This document shows, in pieces, positions 8,870 through 17,448 of a DNA stretch of 64,000 nucleotides. The notes under the pieces were generated by a model. It searched no databases. It was not told the origin of the DNA and saw nothing but the letters and a program-made list of their open reading frames with translations. This DNA comes from JAMOAW01 sp039908535 (GTDB lineage: Bacteria; Pseudomonadota; Magnetococcia; Magnetococcales; JADFZT01). Positions within the stretch are counted from its first letter, which is position 1, and each line of letters opens with the position of its first letter. The stretch is from positions 21,286 through 85,285 of the forward strand of contig JAMOAW010000016.1 of the NCBI GenBank assembly GCA_039908535.1, written 5' to 3'. Both the position numbers and the translations under genes were made by a program.

Positions 8870-9022
8870 ATCATAATGCCCTGCGGGCAAAAAATTAAAA
8901 TCAAAACCCTGGGGGATGAATCCCCCAGACCCCCTCTGTTTTTTATGACTTAAAAAAAAAGAGGGGGTCTGGAGGGCGGTTCTCCGCCCCCCAAGGTCTT
9001 GATTTTTATTTTTCCGATACAT
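8870..9022 (-). repeat. Family A repeat, full copy
   Basis: All four hairpins are recognisable, ending CCGATACAT. It lies between two minus-strand genes and is oriented with them. Confidence 0.95.
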
Positions 9023-9090
9023 AAAAATTAAAAAACAAAGAAGGGATTAGGGAACAATTCTGGGCCCCCAAAAATTTTATTTTTGGCTTC

Positions 9091-10647
9091 CTAAACGGCT
9101 TTAAAAACATTTAGTTGTAACCGTTGCCACAGAATAGAGACAAGAGTCACAAAACCAATCGCTACAATAGGCAAAATCGGTGCATTAAAACGTACAATAT
9201 AATTAGTAGCACCCGCATGAATTAAAAAAGAATAAATAGCTGGAGACAAAAAAAGCAAGGTGGGCATATCTCTACGCCTTAAAAAAATCCATGTACAAAT
9301 GAACAACGAAGGCATCATAAAAGGCATGTAATGAATGGTCCAATACCGAACAGATGCCACCCAAGGATCCGCTAAAAGTTCTTGTTCTTGAAAAAACAGT
9401 CCTACGGGAAGAAAAAGTCCCTTAAATCCCAAATGTATAGAAAGTGCTAGGTTTTTCAACGGCGATTCTAAAATAAGAGAGCGTGCGATGGCTTCTCGTG
9501 TCTCTAAATCTGGAGTCGGATTGCCTGTGCGCTGAACGGTCGTGCGCCAGACAAGGCCATCTGGTTTGTTAATCCTCCGGTAAAATGAATTTTGGTCGTG
9601 AGTATCCATTAAATGAGCAAAATCAGCTCTTGGAAAAAATTTTTCTACAAACAAACCATCTCCACGAAACCGATAAGGGATTAAATCGTTGGGAATATAG
9701 TATAAAAAACCTACCCAAAACTCTCGCCAATTCATGGCTAAATATTCAGCCCTGGCAGAAATAGCCCCCCTTGATGTGGAAATTTGTAACGTATCGAATT
9801 GATTATAATTACGCCATATCCAGGCACCATCCAGCAATAAGACTGGCACCAAAAAGGCCAGCACTGGAACAATAATAGCCGAACGACGTAACGTGGATCT
9901 AAACACAAACACGATCACAGCACAAATGACAACTAAAACAAAAAAATAAATAAAAATTTCCTTTGTTAAAATTAACAAAGCCATAAAAAATCCAGATAAA
10001 AAAGCAAACAAAATTTTTCGACGGCTATAAAATACCATACGTAAAAATAACGCGCTCAAAATAGTCCAAACAGCCGCATGTAAATCCGTCATGACGGTCA
10101 AAACTTGCTGCAGCATAAAAGAGTTCAACCCAATGATGACCATCGCCAAATAGCCAAAAAACCATCCACCTGTTACCAACCAACCGGCATAAAAAGTCGC
10201 TATGAGCAATATCAATAAAAACAAAATATTAAAAAGAAAAATGCGTTCAAGCCACCTTTTCCCCTTTTCAGGATCTGCGCAGGGAAACATTTTTTCACCT
10301 GGATATGGTTTTTGCAAACATCCCAAAACCAAATCTCCTCCTGGATCGGTCCAATGCAACCATACCGAAAGAAGCATGGGCACAACCGGTCCACGCCAAT
10401 TGTCTGGGGTTATCTCTGCAGATTCACCTGTTTCTATTGTGGGCTTGGCCCGTGAAAAAATTCCATCTTTATAAAGATGATAAGCCGCTCCTAAATTATC
10501 ACGGGCATCAGCAGATACTGGAATCGGCTTTATAATGGAAAGATCCAAACCAATAAAACATGCAAGAGTCAACACAGTGAGAAAAATTTGAATCCGTCGA
10601 ATCCAATGGAGAGGAAAATTTTGAACATTGAACAAAGAAAATATCAA
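9091..10647 (-). CDS. Polytopic membrane protein, GT39/ArnT-PMT-like
   Basis: Large multi-pass membrane protein of about 519 residues with a long periplasm-facing loop after the first segments. The region SADARDNLGAAYHLYKDGIFS near the N terminus resembles the first loop of lipid-linked sugar transferases (GT39/ArnT style), and a Y-I-P-N-D-L-I-P-Y-R stretch follows further on. Family assignment is by topology and this loop, so it is tentative. There is no early ATG. A TTG at 10647 preceded by AGGGGG is the best start. A second TTG at 10683 lies in the neighbouring repeat and would add residues read from it. It is the first gene of the minus-strand sugar cassette and may load the unusual sugar onto an acceptor. 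Confidence 0.7.
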   Translation of the reverse strand: MIFSLFNVQNFPLHWIRRIQIFLTVLTLACFIGLDLSIIKPIPVSADARDNLGAAYHLYKDGIFSRAKPTIETGESAEITPDNWRGPVVPMLLSVWLHWTDPGGDLVLGCLQKPYPGEKMFPCADPEKGKRWLERIFLFNILFLLILLIATFYAGWLVTGGWFFGYLAMVIIGLNSFMLQQVLTVMTDLHAAVWTILSALFLRMVFYSRRKILFAFLSGFFMALLILTKEIFIYFFVLVVICAVIVFVFRSTLRRSAIIVPVLAFLVPVLLLDGAWIWRNYNQFDTLQISTSRGAISARAEYLAMNWREFWVGFLYYIPNDLIPYRFRGDGLFVEKFFPRADFAHLMDTHDQNSFYRRINKPDGLVWRTTVQRTGNPTPDLETREAIARSLILESPLKNLALSIHLGFKGLFLPVGLFFQEQELLADPWVASVRYWTIHYMPFMMPSLFICTWIFLRRRDMPTLLFLSPAIYSFLIHAGATNYIVRFNAPILPIVAIGFVTLVSILWQRLQLNVFKAV

Positions 10648-10662
10648 CCCGATACCCCCTAA

Positions 10663-10764
10663 AACATAATGCCCTGCGGGCAAAAAATTAAAATCAAAGA
10701 CAAAACCTTGGGGGAGAAAAGGGTGGGAGGATTGGGGGACGGTTCTCCGCCCACCAAGGCCTTA
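10663..10764 (-). repeat. Family A repeat with internal deletion
   Basis: Has GCCCTGCGGGC and the GGTTCTCCGCCC hairpin 1, but hairpin 3 and much of hairpin 2 are lost and the left end is replaced. Same orientation as the flanking minus-strand genes. Confidence 0.8.
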
Positions 10765-10782
10765 AAAAAAAGAACACGACAT

Positions 10783-10962
10783 CTATAACTCTTTATTCTC
10801 CGACGCGATGGAGATGGTTGGTGGCGTAGAACATCCCGTCCCACTACAACACCCCCCACACCCAGGAGCACTGCCAGATTTCTTACCAAACGCCCGTCTA
10901 ATATGCCAATAAATATAAAGCATACACAAGCCAAAAATAATCGCCAGCAATACATTTTCCAT
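10783..10962 (-). CDS. FeoB-associated Cys-rich membrane protein
   Basis: Small 59-residue protein with one N-terminal membrane helix (ENVLLAIIFGLCMLYIYW) and a Cys-rich tail, PGCGGCCSGTGCS. This is typical of the small proteins encoded after feoB that are thought to help ferrous iron handling. The ATG at 10962 has GGGAGG just upstream. It begins 14 bases after the feoB stop, so it is very likely translated from the feo message. Its exact role is not established for the family. Confidence 0.85.
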   Translation of the reverse strand: MENVLLAIIFGLCMLYIYWHIRRAFGKKSGSAPGCGGCCSGTGCSTPPTISIASENKEL

Positions 10963-10976
10963 GTCGCCTCCCGTGT

Positions 10977-13109
10977 TCATACAAAAAAATGTCCTGCTTG
11001 AATAATGGTAAAAGAGAGACTCCAAGCCAGAATCAACGAGAAAGCCACGGAAAATCCAGCCCATTTCCAACCGCCGGCCTCCCGTTGAATGGTGGCAATG
11101 GTCGCCAAGCAGGGGCTATAAAGAAGAGCAAAAAACATAAAGGCCACCGCTACCAAAGGCGACATGCTCTTACCCAAGGCTTGACGTAGGCTCATAGACT
11201 CCTCGGTACTGCTCTCATCTTGAGAATAAATCACCGCATAACTGGCGACCACCACCTCTTTGGCGACAAAACCGGTCAAAATGGCAACGGTATCTTTCCA
11301 GGTAAAATCAAGAGGGGCAAAAACCGGAGAGACCGTTTTGGCAATTTGACCCAAATAACTCTTGGCCAGAGCCTCCTGCTTTTGTTGGCGGCGTAAATCC
11401 GCCAAATCCGTGGCCTTTTGGGGAGAATCGGGTAAAGCCTCCATGGTGGCGATTTGCTCAGGATAATTGACGCTCCAAACAATATCTTTTGGATAGGCCT
11501 GCAAAAACCAAATCACCGTCGATCCAACCAAGATGACACTGGAAATTTTACTCAAAAAATCAAGAGCTTTATCCACCATTTGGATTAAAACCGCCCGCAG
11601 GGTAGGAATACGATAGGGCGGCAATTCCATCACAAACGGTTCTTTGTCGTTGCGGGCAAACAGATGATTGAGCAATACCGCCGCACCCATGGCAATGACG
11701 ATGCTCGACATATACATCAAAAAAACAACCGTCCCCGCATATTCTTGAAAAAATGCCCCGGCAAAAAGAATAAAAACCGGCAACCGAGCCGTACAGAGCA
11801 TAAAAGGGTTGATCAAAATAGTGATCAAACGCGAACGATCGCTTTCAATGGTGCGGGTGGCCATGACCGCTGGAACATTACAACCAAAGCCAATCACTAA
11901 AGGAATAAGAGCCTTACCGTGTAGACCAAAGGTGTGCATCAGCCGATCCATTAAAAAGGCCGCTCGGGTCAGATATCCCGTCTCGCTAAAGAGGGCCATG
12001 AAAAAAAATAAAATCACAATATTGGGTAGAAAAACAATGGTGCCCCCTACCCCAGCCAACACCCCATCAATGATTAAATCGTGTATTTGCCCAGCAGGTA
12101 ACAGAGGATCCACAGAGGCAGAGACCCAAGCTACAAAATTTTCAATCCAGCTCGTTGGATAGACCCCCAAATTAAAGGTCGTTTCAAACATCACCCATAA
12201 AAAAAGCACAAATATGGGAATACCAAAATATCGATGTAACAATATGGCATCCAACCGCCGGGTAAAATCCCGGTAGCCAATGGGCAGAGTCTCTCGTTGA
12301 ACCGCCTCGGAGAGCAGACCGTGAATAAAACCATAACGGGCATCGGCAAAAAGCATTTCGCAAGAGTCATTATGGTCACGTGCCAAATCGTAACGTTCTC
12401 GACGAACCATCTCCAATAGGTGGGCATGGTCTTGCTCTTGACGCAGCAGGGCATCATCCCCTTCCAACAGTTTAATGGCCAACCAACGGCATTGACGATC
12501 ATTCATTTTTTCTTGATGCAATGCGCGAATCAAAGCCTGAACCCGTTCGATGGCATCCTCCAAATGGGCATCATAGCGAATGGTCACAGGAGAGAATTGA
12601 CCTGGATTGTTGGTCATCGCCTCGACTGCCTGTAAAAATTCTGCCCTCCCCTCCCCTTGCAAGGCATTAAATTCAATCACTGGCCCTCCCAACATACTAG
12701 AGAGGGCCTTGGTATCTATTTTAATTTTATTGCGCCGGGCCTCGTCAATCATGTTGAGGACAAAAATAGTGGGTCGCCTCATCTCCAAAAGTTGTGTCGA
12801 AAGAAACATGGAGCGTTCCAAATTGCTCGCATCCAAAATATTCACCACAATATCGGCCGCCTCAGAATTGATATAATTGCGACCAATACCCTCTTCAGGA
12901 GTTTGAGCGGTCAGGGAATAAATACCTGGAAGATCAACAAGTTCGATCTCTTGGTCACCGTACCGAAGATGCCTAGATTGAATGGCAACCGTTACCCGCG
13001 GATAGTTACCGACATTGGCCTTCGAATTGGTTAATTTGTTTAAAAGGGTGGTTTTGCCACAGTTGGGATTGCCAACCAAGCCCAGGGTTATTTTTTTTTG
13101 GGTATCCAT
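10977..13109 (-). CDS. feoB: Ferrous iron transporter FeoB
   Basis: Inner-membrane Fe(II) transporter with an N-terminal G domain, about 710 residues. G1 is GNPNCGKTT (residues 13-21), G3 is DLPGIYSL, and G4 is NMID. A helical linker is followed by the membrane domain with the family gate signatures GFGCNVPAVMATRT and YSPCLATIATIQRE, where the Cys residues are conserved. Length is normal (E. coli FeoB is near 770). feoA lies about 100 bases upstream and a Cys-rich partner directly downstream. The short feoA-feoB gap holds a decayed repeat hairpin. Confidence 0.97.
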   Translation of the reverse strand: MDTQKKITLGLVGNPNCGKTTLLNKLTNSKANVGNYPRVTVAIQSRHLRYGDQEIELVDLPGIYSLTAQTPEEGIGRNYINSEAADIVVNILDASNLERSMFLSTQLLEMRRPTIFVLNMIDEARRNKIKIDTKALSSMLGGPVIEFNALQGEGRAEFLQAVEAMTNNPGQFSPVTIRYDAHLEDAIERVQALIRALHQEKMNDRQCRWLAIKLLEGDDALLRQEQDHAHLLEMVRRERYDLARDHNDSCEMLFADARYGFIHGLLSEAVQRETLPIGYRDFTRRLDAILLHRYFGIPIFVLFLWVMFETTFNLGVYPTSWIENFVAWVSASVDPLLPAGQIHDLIIDGVLAGVGGTIVFLPNIVILFFFMALFSETGYLTRAAFLMDRLMHTFGLHGKALIPLVIGFGCNVPAVMATRTIESDRSRLITILINPFMLCTARLPVFILFAGAFFQEYAGTVVFLMYMSSIVIAMGAAVLLNHLFARNDKEPFVMELPPYRIPTLRAVLIQMVDKALDFLSKISSVILVGSTVIWFLQAYPKDIVWSVNYPEQIATMEALPDSPQKATDLADLRRQQKQEALAKSYLGQIAKTVSPVFAPLDFTWKDTVAILTGFVAKEVVVASYAVIYSQDESSTEESMSLRQALGKSMSPLVAVAFMFFALLYSPCLATIATIQREAGGWKWAGFSVAFSLILAWSLSFTIIQAGHFFV

Positions 13110-13154
13110 TTTTTATCTTGATATATCAAATAAAGGAGGTAGGAAACATGTTCC

Positions 13155-13203
13155 CAAGGTTTTGCGCAGAAAATTGGGGAATGCCATCCCCCAAAGTCTT
13201 GAG
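13155..13203. repeat. Degenerate family B-like hairpin in the feoA-feoB gap
   Basis: TTGGGGAATGCCATCCCCCAA followed by AGTCTTGAG resembles the TTGGGGGATTGCATCCCCCAA plus GGTCTTGA module of family B. It sits inside an operon, between feoA and feoB. Confidence 0.55.
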
Positions 13204-13206
13204 TTT

Positions 13207-13455
13207 TCACTGTTGCGAAATAAGAATATTATCGGCATCTTCGTTACGAATCGATAACCGATACCCCATGATAGAATAAATGCGCGGATCACCCAAAGGG
13301 GCTTGAATATCCAAAGATATTTTTTGCCCGCGAATGATCCCAAGGGCCATGAGTCGTTGTTTGGTAACGACATCCCCTTTCAATTGCCGAATCGTGGCAA
13401 TTTCCCCGGTAGAAAGGTGGCGAAGGGTAACAAAATTGTCGCTATTTTTTTTCAT
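13207..13455 (-). CDS. feoA: FeoA-domain protein
   Basis: Small SH3-like FeoA protein, 82 residues, thought to support FeoB. It contains LRHLSTGEIATIRQLKG, then RLMALGIIRGQKI, then the basic Y-R-L-S-I-R end seen in FeoA proteins. The ATG at 13455 is chosen with AAGGA upstream. The frame stays open further upstream only because it reads through the adjacent repeat, so the longer version is rejected. First gene of the feo operon. Confidence 0.92.
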   Translation of the reverse strand: MKKNSDNFVTLRHLSTGEIATIRQLKGDVVTKQRLMALGIIRGQKISLDIQAPLGDPRIYSIMGYRLSIRNEDADNILISQQ

Positions 13456-13483
13456 TTTTAACTCAATCCTTAGAGAAAGATGA

Positions 13484-13639
13484 ATATCATGCCCTGCGGG
13501 CAAAAAATTAAAGACAAAACCTTGGGGGATGAATCCCCCAAACCCCCTCTTTTTTTTAAGACTTAAAAAAAAAAGGGTGGGGGGAATTGGGGGCGGTTCT
13601 CCGCCCCCCAAGGTCTTGATTTTTATTTTTCCGATACAT
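13484..13639 (-). repeat. Family A repeat, full copy
   Basis: Clear four-hairpin copy between the terC 3' end and feoA, on the minus strand like both genes. Confidence 0.95.
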
Positions 13640-13728
13640 GCAAATATTTCATAGAGTCGATCTCATTGCAAAAATCTTTCTTACGAATTATTCTCATTAC
13701 AGAATATAGATTCCTAAAGGGATTGTTG

Positions 13729-14748
13729 TCAAGTCTCTTCTTCCTGGCTTGGCCATATAAAAGAGGCCAACACCCCCAGCCCTAAAATTGAAAAGACAAA
13801 GATCAAACTCCATTCGGGGGTAATATGCAGGTTTGGCCATTGAAGGATATTGTTACTGGCTTCAATCGCCAATTTGGCGGCAATGTAAAACAACAAAGCA
13901 ATGATGGCTTTATCCAGGTGAACAAGAAATTTCATCAGGCTGGAGAGGATAAAAAACATGGCGCGCAACCCCATCACCCCAAAAATCATCGCTCCCCAAA
14001 CCAAAACCGGCTCCTTGGTCATGGCGATCACCGCAGGAACCGAATCAAAGGCAAACATAATATCCGTTGCCTGAATAACCATTGTGCAAAGCAACGCCGG
14101 TGTGGCATAACGCGTGGCAGAGCCCTTGAGTTGAATGGTCGGATCTTGCTTTTGTAGGGTTTCGGCCTCTTGACGGGAAATGACCATATCTTGTCCGTGC
14201 AAACGAGGAAAAACCGGCATAAACCGTTCAGTCAGACGCACAGACCAATGTTGAGAATAGTCATGCAAAGATTCGTCTGCGTCGCCTGCGGTCAACATTT
14301 TCCAAGCCGTCCAACCGACGATAAGAGCAAAAAGCAATCCAACCCAAGGCGAGGCCGCATACAAAGCCGTCCCCACCGAGGCAAACATCAATCGAAACAC
14401 AATAGCCCCTAAAATACCATAAAAAAGTACCCGGCGTAGGATCACTTCTTTGATGTTAAAAGAGGCAAAAATAACCATAAAAACCATGACATTATCAAAT
14501 GATAGGGACTCCTCTAACACAAATCCCACCAAAAACAGTTTAGCCCAATTCGGATCATAAACCAACCACAAATAACCCGCAAAACAGAGGGCAACCACTA
14601 CCCAAAAAACAAACCATAAACTGGCCTCTTTGAGAGTCATCATCCGATTTTTGTGATGGGCATGAATGTCGGTCGCCATGTAAAAGGCAATCACAGCGAC
14701 AAAAATCAAAATAATGTCAAGGGGAAATCCAATATGTTGCGTTTCCAT
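13729..14748 (-). CDS. TerC-family integral membrane protein
   Basis: TerC/Alx-type membrane protein, about 339 residues, linked in other bacteria to metal (manganese) export or tellurite resistance. The signature EESLSFDNVMVFMVIFASF carries the conserved acidic and Asn residues of the first membrane hairpin, and a second related unit TDIMFAFDSVPAVIAMT appears later, as expected of the internally duplicated family. The ATG at 14748 is preferred, since AAGGA lies nine bases upstream; a TTG at 14766 is the longer option. The cytoplasmic loop between the two halves is long. It is flanked on both sides by repeats. Confidence 0.92.
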   Translation of the reverse strand: METQHIGFPLDIILIFVAVIAFYMATDIHAHHKNRMMTLKEASLWFVFWVVVALCFAGYLWLVYDPNWAKLFLVGFVLEESLSFDNVMVFMVIFASFNIKEVILRRVLFYGILGAIVFRLMFASVGTALYAASPWVGLLFALIVGWTAWKMLTAGDADESLHDYSQHWSVRLTERFMPVFPRLHGQDMVISRQEAETLQKQDPTIQLKGSATRYATPALLCTMVIQATDIMFAFDSVPAVIAMTKEPVLVWGAMIFGVMGLRAMFFILSSLMKFLVHLDKAIIALLFYIAAKLAIEASNNILQWPNLHITPEWSLIFVFSILGLGVLASFIWPSQEEET

Positions 14749-14828
14749 GGGAACAATTCCTTGCAAAATGTTTAAGGGTGGTGCTTACTGATCATAAGAT
14801 GGTAACTATTCAAAAAATAACAAGACGA

Positions 14829-15010
14829 GAACATAATGCCCTGCGGGCAAAAAATTAAAATCAAAGACAAAACCTTGGGGGATGAATCCCCCAAACCCCC
14901 TCTTTTTTTTAAGTATTAAAAGAAAAGGGTGGGGGGAATTGGGGGGGTCTGAGGAATTCATCCTCCACGGTTTGGCCTTTAACTTCTTTGCCCGCAGAGC
15001 ATCATATTTC
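14829..15010 (-). repeat. Hybrid repeat: family A minus copy joined to a plus right half
   Basis: Begins as a minus-strand copy (GAACATAATGCCCTGCGGGC through the GGGTGGGG arm). Where hairpin 1 should follow it switches to a plus-strand right half (CTGAGGAATTCATCCTCCAC, then CCCGCAGAGCATCATATTTC). It shows that half-units recombine. Confidence 0.85.
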
Positions 15011-15017
15011 TTATTTT

Positions 15018-15896
15018 TTATTTGACAAAATATTCAAGATCTGGTGTGGCATATTGGGGACACTCCACTTGAAAAACAGGGCGTTGGGGGTCATCCAAAC
15101 GAATAGCCGTGAGTTTACCACCATACACACAACCAGAATCCAAACCAATATGATGGGGGCCAACCGTTAATCCCGCCGCCGCCCAATGACCATAAACCAC
15201 CTGCTCGCTTGGCTGCCAAGCCCGCACTTGATGCCAAGGTAAATAAGGAGAGTTGGGAGAAGGAAGCAAATAAGGGTTGGGACGATCCGAACCCACCCCA
15301 ACCTGCGGCCACAATAACAATCCCTCTGATGTCGTCATGCGAATTCGGGTAAAAACCGCTAAATCAAAACGGTGCCGTTGCAAAGATCCAGGGAGACTTA
15401 ACGATTCGGACTCTAACAACGGCGGACCATCTTTGCTTAAAAGTTGATGACAACGATCGGTATCTAAAAAAATCTCCTCTAAATTGCGCGCCCGTACCCG
15501 GGCATCCTCCAGGCTCCAAAAGGGATATAGCCCAGCATGGACCATGGACAGACCCAACTTAGGCTCCTGATGCAACAATGGTCGCCTGCGCAACCACTCC
15601 AGCCACGAACGTGCACTGGGATCTTTTTGCAAATAGGCCATATGCGGGTCCGACTCCCAAGCCCGATGATCACAAAGGGCCATTATGGCGCGAATTTCAT
15701 GGTTCCCCATGAGAGATATCGCCCTATCTCCCATTTCTTGAACAAATTGAAGAAGTTTAATAGAGTCTGGACCACGATTGATTAAATCCCCAACAAACCA
15801 AAGATGGTCATGGGTATATGAAAAATTGATCTTTTTTAATAATTCTTGCAACGGTTGCAGGCAACCATGCAGATCACCAATGGCGTAAAGTGCCAT
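15018..15896 (-). CDS. apaH: Symmetrical bis(5'-nucleosyl)-tetraphosphatase ApaH
   Basis: Metallophosphatase that splits Ap4A into two ADP. Metal-binding motifs are AIGDLHGC (residues 5-12), FVGDLINRGPDS and LMGNHEIRA, with a later VYGHWAAAG and GLDSGCVYGG. Length, 292 residues, is near the E. coli enzyme (280). It is the last gene of a tight minus-strand run after a CYTH triphosphatase (12-base gap) and a guanylate-kinase-like protein. All three are nucleotide or polyphosphate enzymes. The 3' end nearly touches a repeat. Confidence 0.95.
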   Translation of the reverse strand: MALYAIGDLHGCLQPLQELLKKINFSYTHDHLWFVGDLINRGPDSIKLLQFVQEMGDRAISLMGNHEIRAIMALCDHRAWESDPHMAYLQKDPSARSWLEWLRRRPLLHQEPKLGLSMVHAGLYPFWSLEDARVRARNLEEIFLDTDRCHQLLSKDGPPLLESESLSLPGSLQRHRFDLAVFTRIRMTTSEGLLLWPQVGVGSDRPNPYLLPSPNSPYLPWHQVRAWQPSEQVVYGHWAAAGLTVGPHHIGLDSGCVYGGKLTAIRLDDPQRPVFQVECPQYATPDLEYFVK

Positions 15897-15908
15897 GTGT
15901 CAGACCTC

Positions 15909-16385
15909 CTATGGATCAGTTTTCCACCGAATGTAGGGGGTTTGCACCAAATTGGAATTAAAATAACGTGGATCCAGTGAGATCTCCTTCCCGATCCATT
16001 CCGGTAAAAAAAGCTCCTGTTGGGCATGGGTGAGTTCGACCTCAGCCAATATCAGACCTTGATTGTCACCCGCAAACTCGTCCACCTCCCAAAGAACCCC
16101 CCCTTGTGCAATTCGATACCGCGTTTTTTCGATCAAGGGGGTAAGACAGAGCTCGTTGAGAAGAACTTGAGCATCTGACAAGGGAATGGCATATTCAAAT
16201 TCATGTTTAGTAATCCCCTGGGTCGCCCCCTTGATGGTCAAACTGGCCTGTTCTCCGGCCATGCGCACCCGAACGACCCGATCCTTGTCGGTGGATAAAA
16301 ATCCTTGACGATACAACACCCCCTCTGCCAAGCCACGCCATCCATCCCCTTGGACCAAAAAACGTCGTTCAATTTCCAAACCCAC
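15909..16385 (-). CDS. CYTH-domain (inorganic triphosphatase-like) protein
   Basis: CYTH triphosphate tunnel protein, about 158 residues. The hallmark EIERRF is at the very N terminus (ExExK-type motif with Arg/Phe ending), followed by YRQGFLST, RVVRVRMAGEQASLTIKG, then the RYRIAQGGVLWEVDEFAG and LILAEVELT strands that line the tunnel. A GTG at 16385 with GGAG upstream puts EIERRF where relatives have it. An ATG at 16427 would add 14 unlikely residues and overlap the previous gene more. Relatives hydrolyse tripolyphosphate or nucleoside triphosphates. It overlaps the kinase-like gene's end region closely enough to imply coupling with its neighbours. Confidence 0.88.
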   Translation of the reverse strand: MGLEIERRFLVQGDGWRGLAEGVLYRQGFLSTDKDRVVRVRMAGEQASLTIKGATQGITKHEFEYAIPLSDAQVLLNELCLTPLIEKTRYRIAQGGVLWEVDEFAGDNQGLILAEVELTHAQQELFLPEWIGKEISLDPRYFNSNLVQTPYIRWKTDP

Positions 16386-16402
16386 GCGCTCTTCTCCAAA
16401 TC

Positions 16403-17146
16403 CTAAGGAATCAACTCTTTTTCCCAATGTTCAATATAGGCTGGCGTCTCGCCCTTTAGAAGCTCAGCAAAAGCAATCAAAGCTTTACGGGCACTCCCAA
16501 TGGGATAATAAAAGGCATCCCAATTGTCGTTCCCTTCGCCATCTGGCAAATGAATCACATGTTGAAATTTCCAAGCTTCACGCATTTCAACGATGGCACT
16601 GGCAGCCCGTTTTTCAATATTTTCCAAATCTTTAAGAGAGAGATTCACCTTTTGTCTTCTGGCACGATGCAACAGCTTGCGCCGTTGCACATCCGCAACA
16701 AATTGGGCCAAATCCACCCGTCTTTGCGGATTTTTAAGATAAAGAATTTCGTCACGACTCAAAGGAGAGAGAAAGACCGCTAAACTAGGAATACGATCAA
16801 ACAGCCCAGACTCCCGCAATTTGGCGGGAACAAAAGGGTTACCTTCAAAAAAAGGGATATTCCCTTGATCAAAAATACGTTGAATTTGTGCCACCTCCAA
16901 CGCCTGCAAGTCACCACGAACATCCACTAAAATGTGACCATCCACACTTCGTAACGCCTCAATCTCCCCCCGTGGTCGAAAATAATAGTCCCGACCATCC
17001 ACCTCACCCGGGCGAGGGGCGCGATCATTATAAAGAATCAGTTGGACAAATTTCTCAGCAAGCTCAGGATAAAATTTCTTTAAAGCTTCAAAAAGAGGGC
17101 CTTTGCCCACACAAGAGGGACCCGACAAAATGACTAATTGACTCAT
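16403..17146 (-). CDS. Guanylate-kinase-like P-loop protein
   Basis: Guanylate-kinase-fold protein of about 248 residues. It has P-loop SGPSCVGKGPL and, at the GMP-binding site, NDRAPRPGEVDGRDYYF, which matches the S-x-x-T-R-x-P-R-P-G-E pattern only in part: the first Ser/Thr positions are changed. The C-terminal third is longer than in Gmk and ends in a unique region, so it may phosphorylate another nucleotide or be regulatory rather than the housekeeping Gmk. The ATG at 17146 is selected because GGGAGAG sits six bases upstream, overlapping an alternative ATG at 17161. It heads the kinase-CYTH-ApaH operon. Confidence 0.8.
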   Translation of the reverse strand: MSQLVILSGPSCVGKGPLFEALKKFYPELAEKFVQLILYNDRAPRPGEVDGRDYYFRPRGEIEALRSVDGHILVDVRGDLQALEVAQIQRIFDQGNIPFFEGNPFVPAKLRESGLFDRIPSLAVFLSPLSRDEILYLKNPQRRVDLAQFVADVQRRKLLHRARRQKVNLSLKDLENIEKRAASAIVEMREAWKFQHVIHLPDGEGNDNWDAFYYPIGSARKALIAFAELLKGETPAYIEHWEKELIP

Positions 17147-17370
17147 AAATTTCTCTCCCAATCCAAATCACCTGCAAAGATAAAGGTCAGACTTATGCCA
17201 AGAAAATTTTCATCCTAACAAGTTTATAGAAATGAATTATAAAACATTATTAACAGGATAACAAGTTCTCAGGTTTTTATCTGAATAGAGATTGTGTTTA
17301 TAACCGCACAAATGATAGTAGATTATTTTGTTTTTTTATGGATGGATAATTCCACATGAACCAGCACATT

Positions 17371-17417
17371 AAAAAAATTTGCCTGCAATGAGTCCAGATA
17401 ATCTCACCACAGGCAAA
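17371..17417 (-). terminator. Intrinsic terminator of the CBS gene
   Basis: On the minus strand, arms TTTGCCTG and CAGGCAAA (with an inner TGAG/CTCA pairing) are followed by seven T residues, about 30 bases after the CBS-protein stop. The rest of 17147-17448 is AT-rich with no gene seen. Confidence 0.85.
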
Positions 17418-17448
17418 CACACGCTTATCCAGATGTCATTCGACCATT

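Noticed and set aside
13207..13611. Longer 134-residue version of FeoA
   Set aside because: The extra N-terminal residues are read from the adjacent repeat; ATG 13455 with AAGGA gives a normal-sized FeoA.
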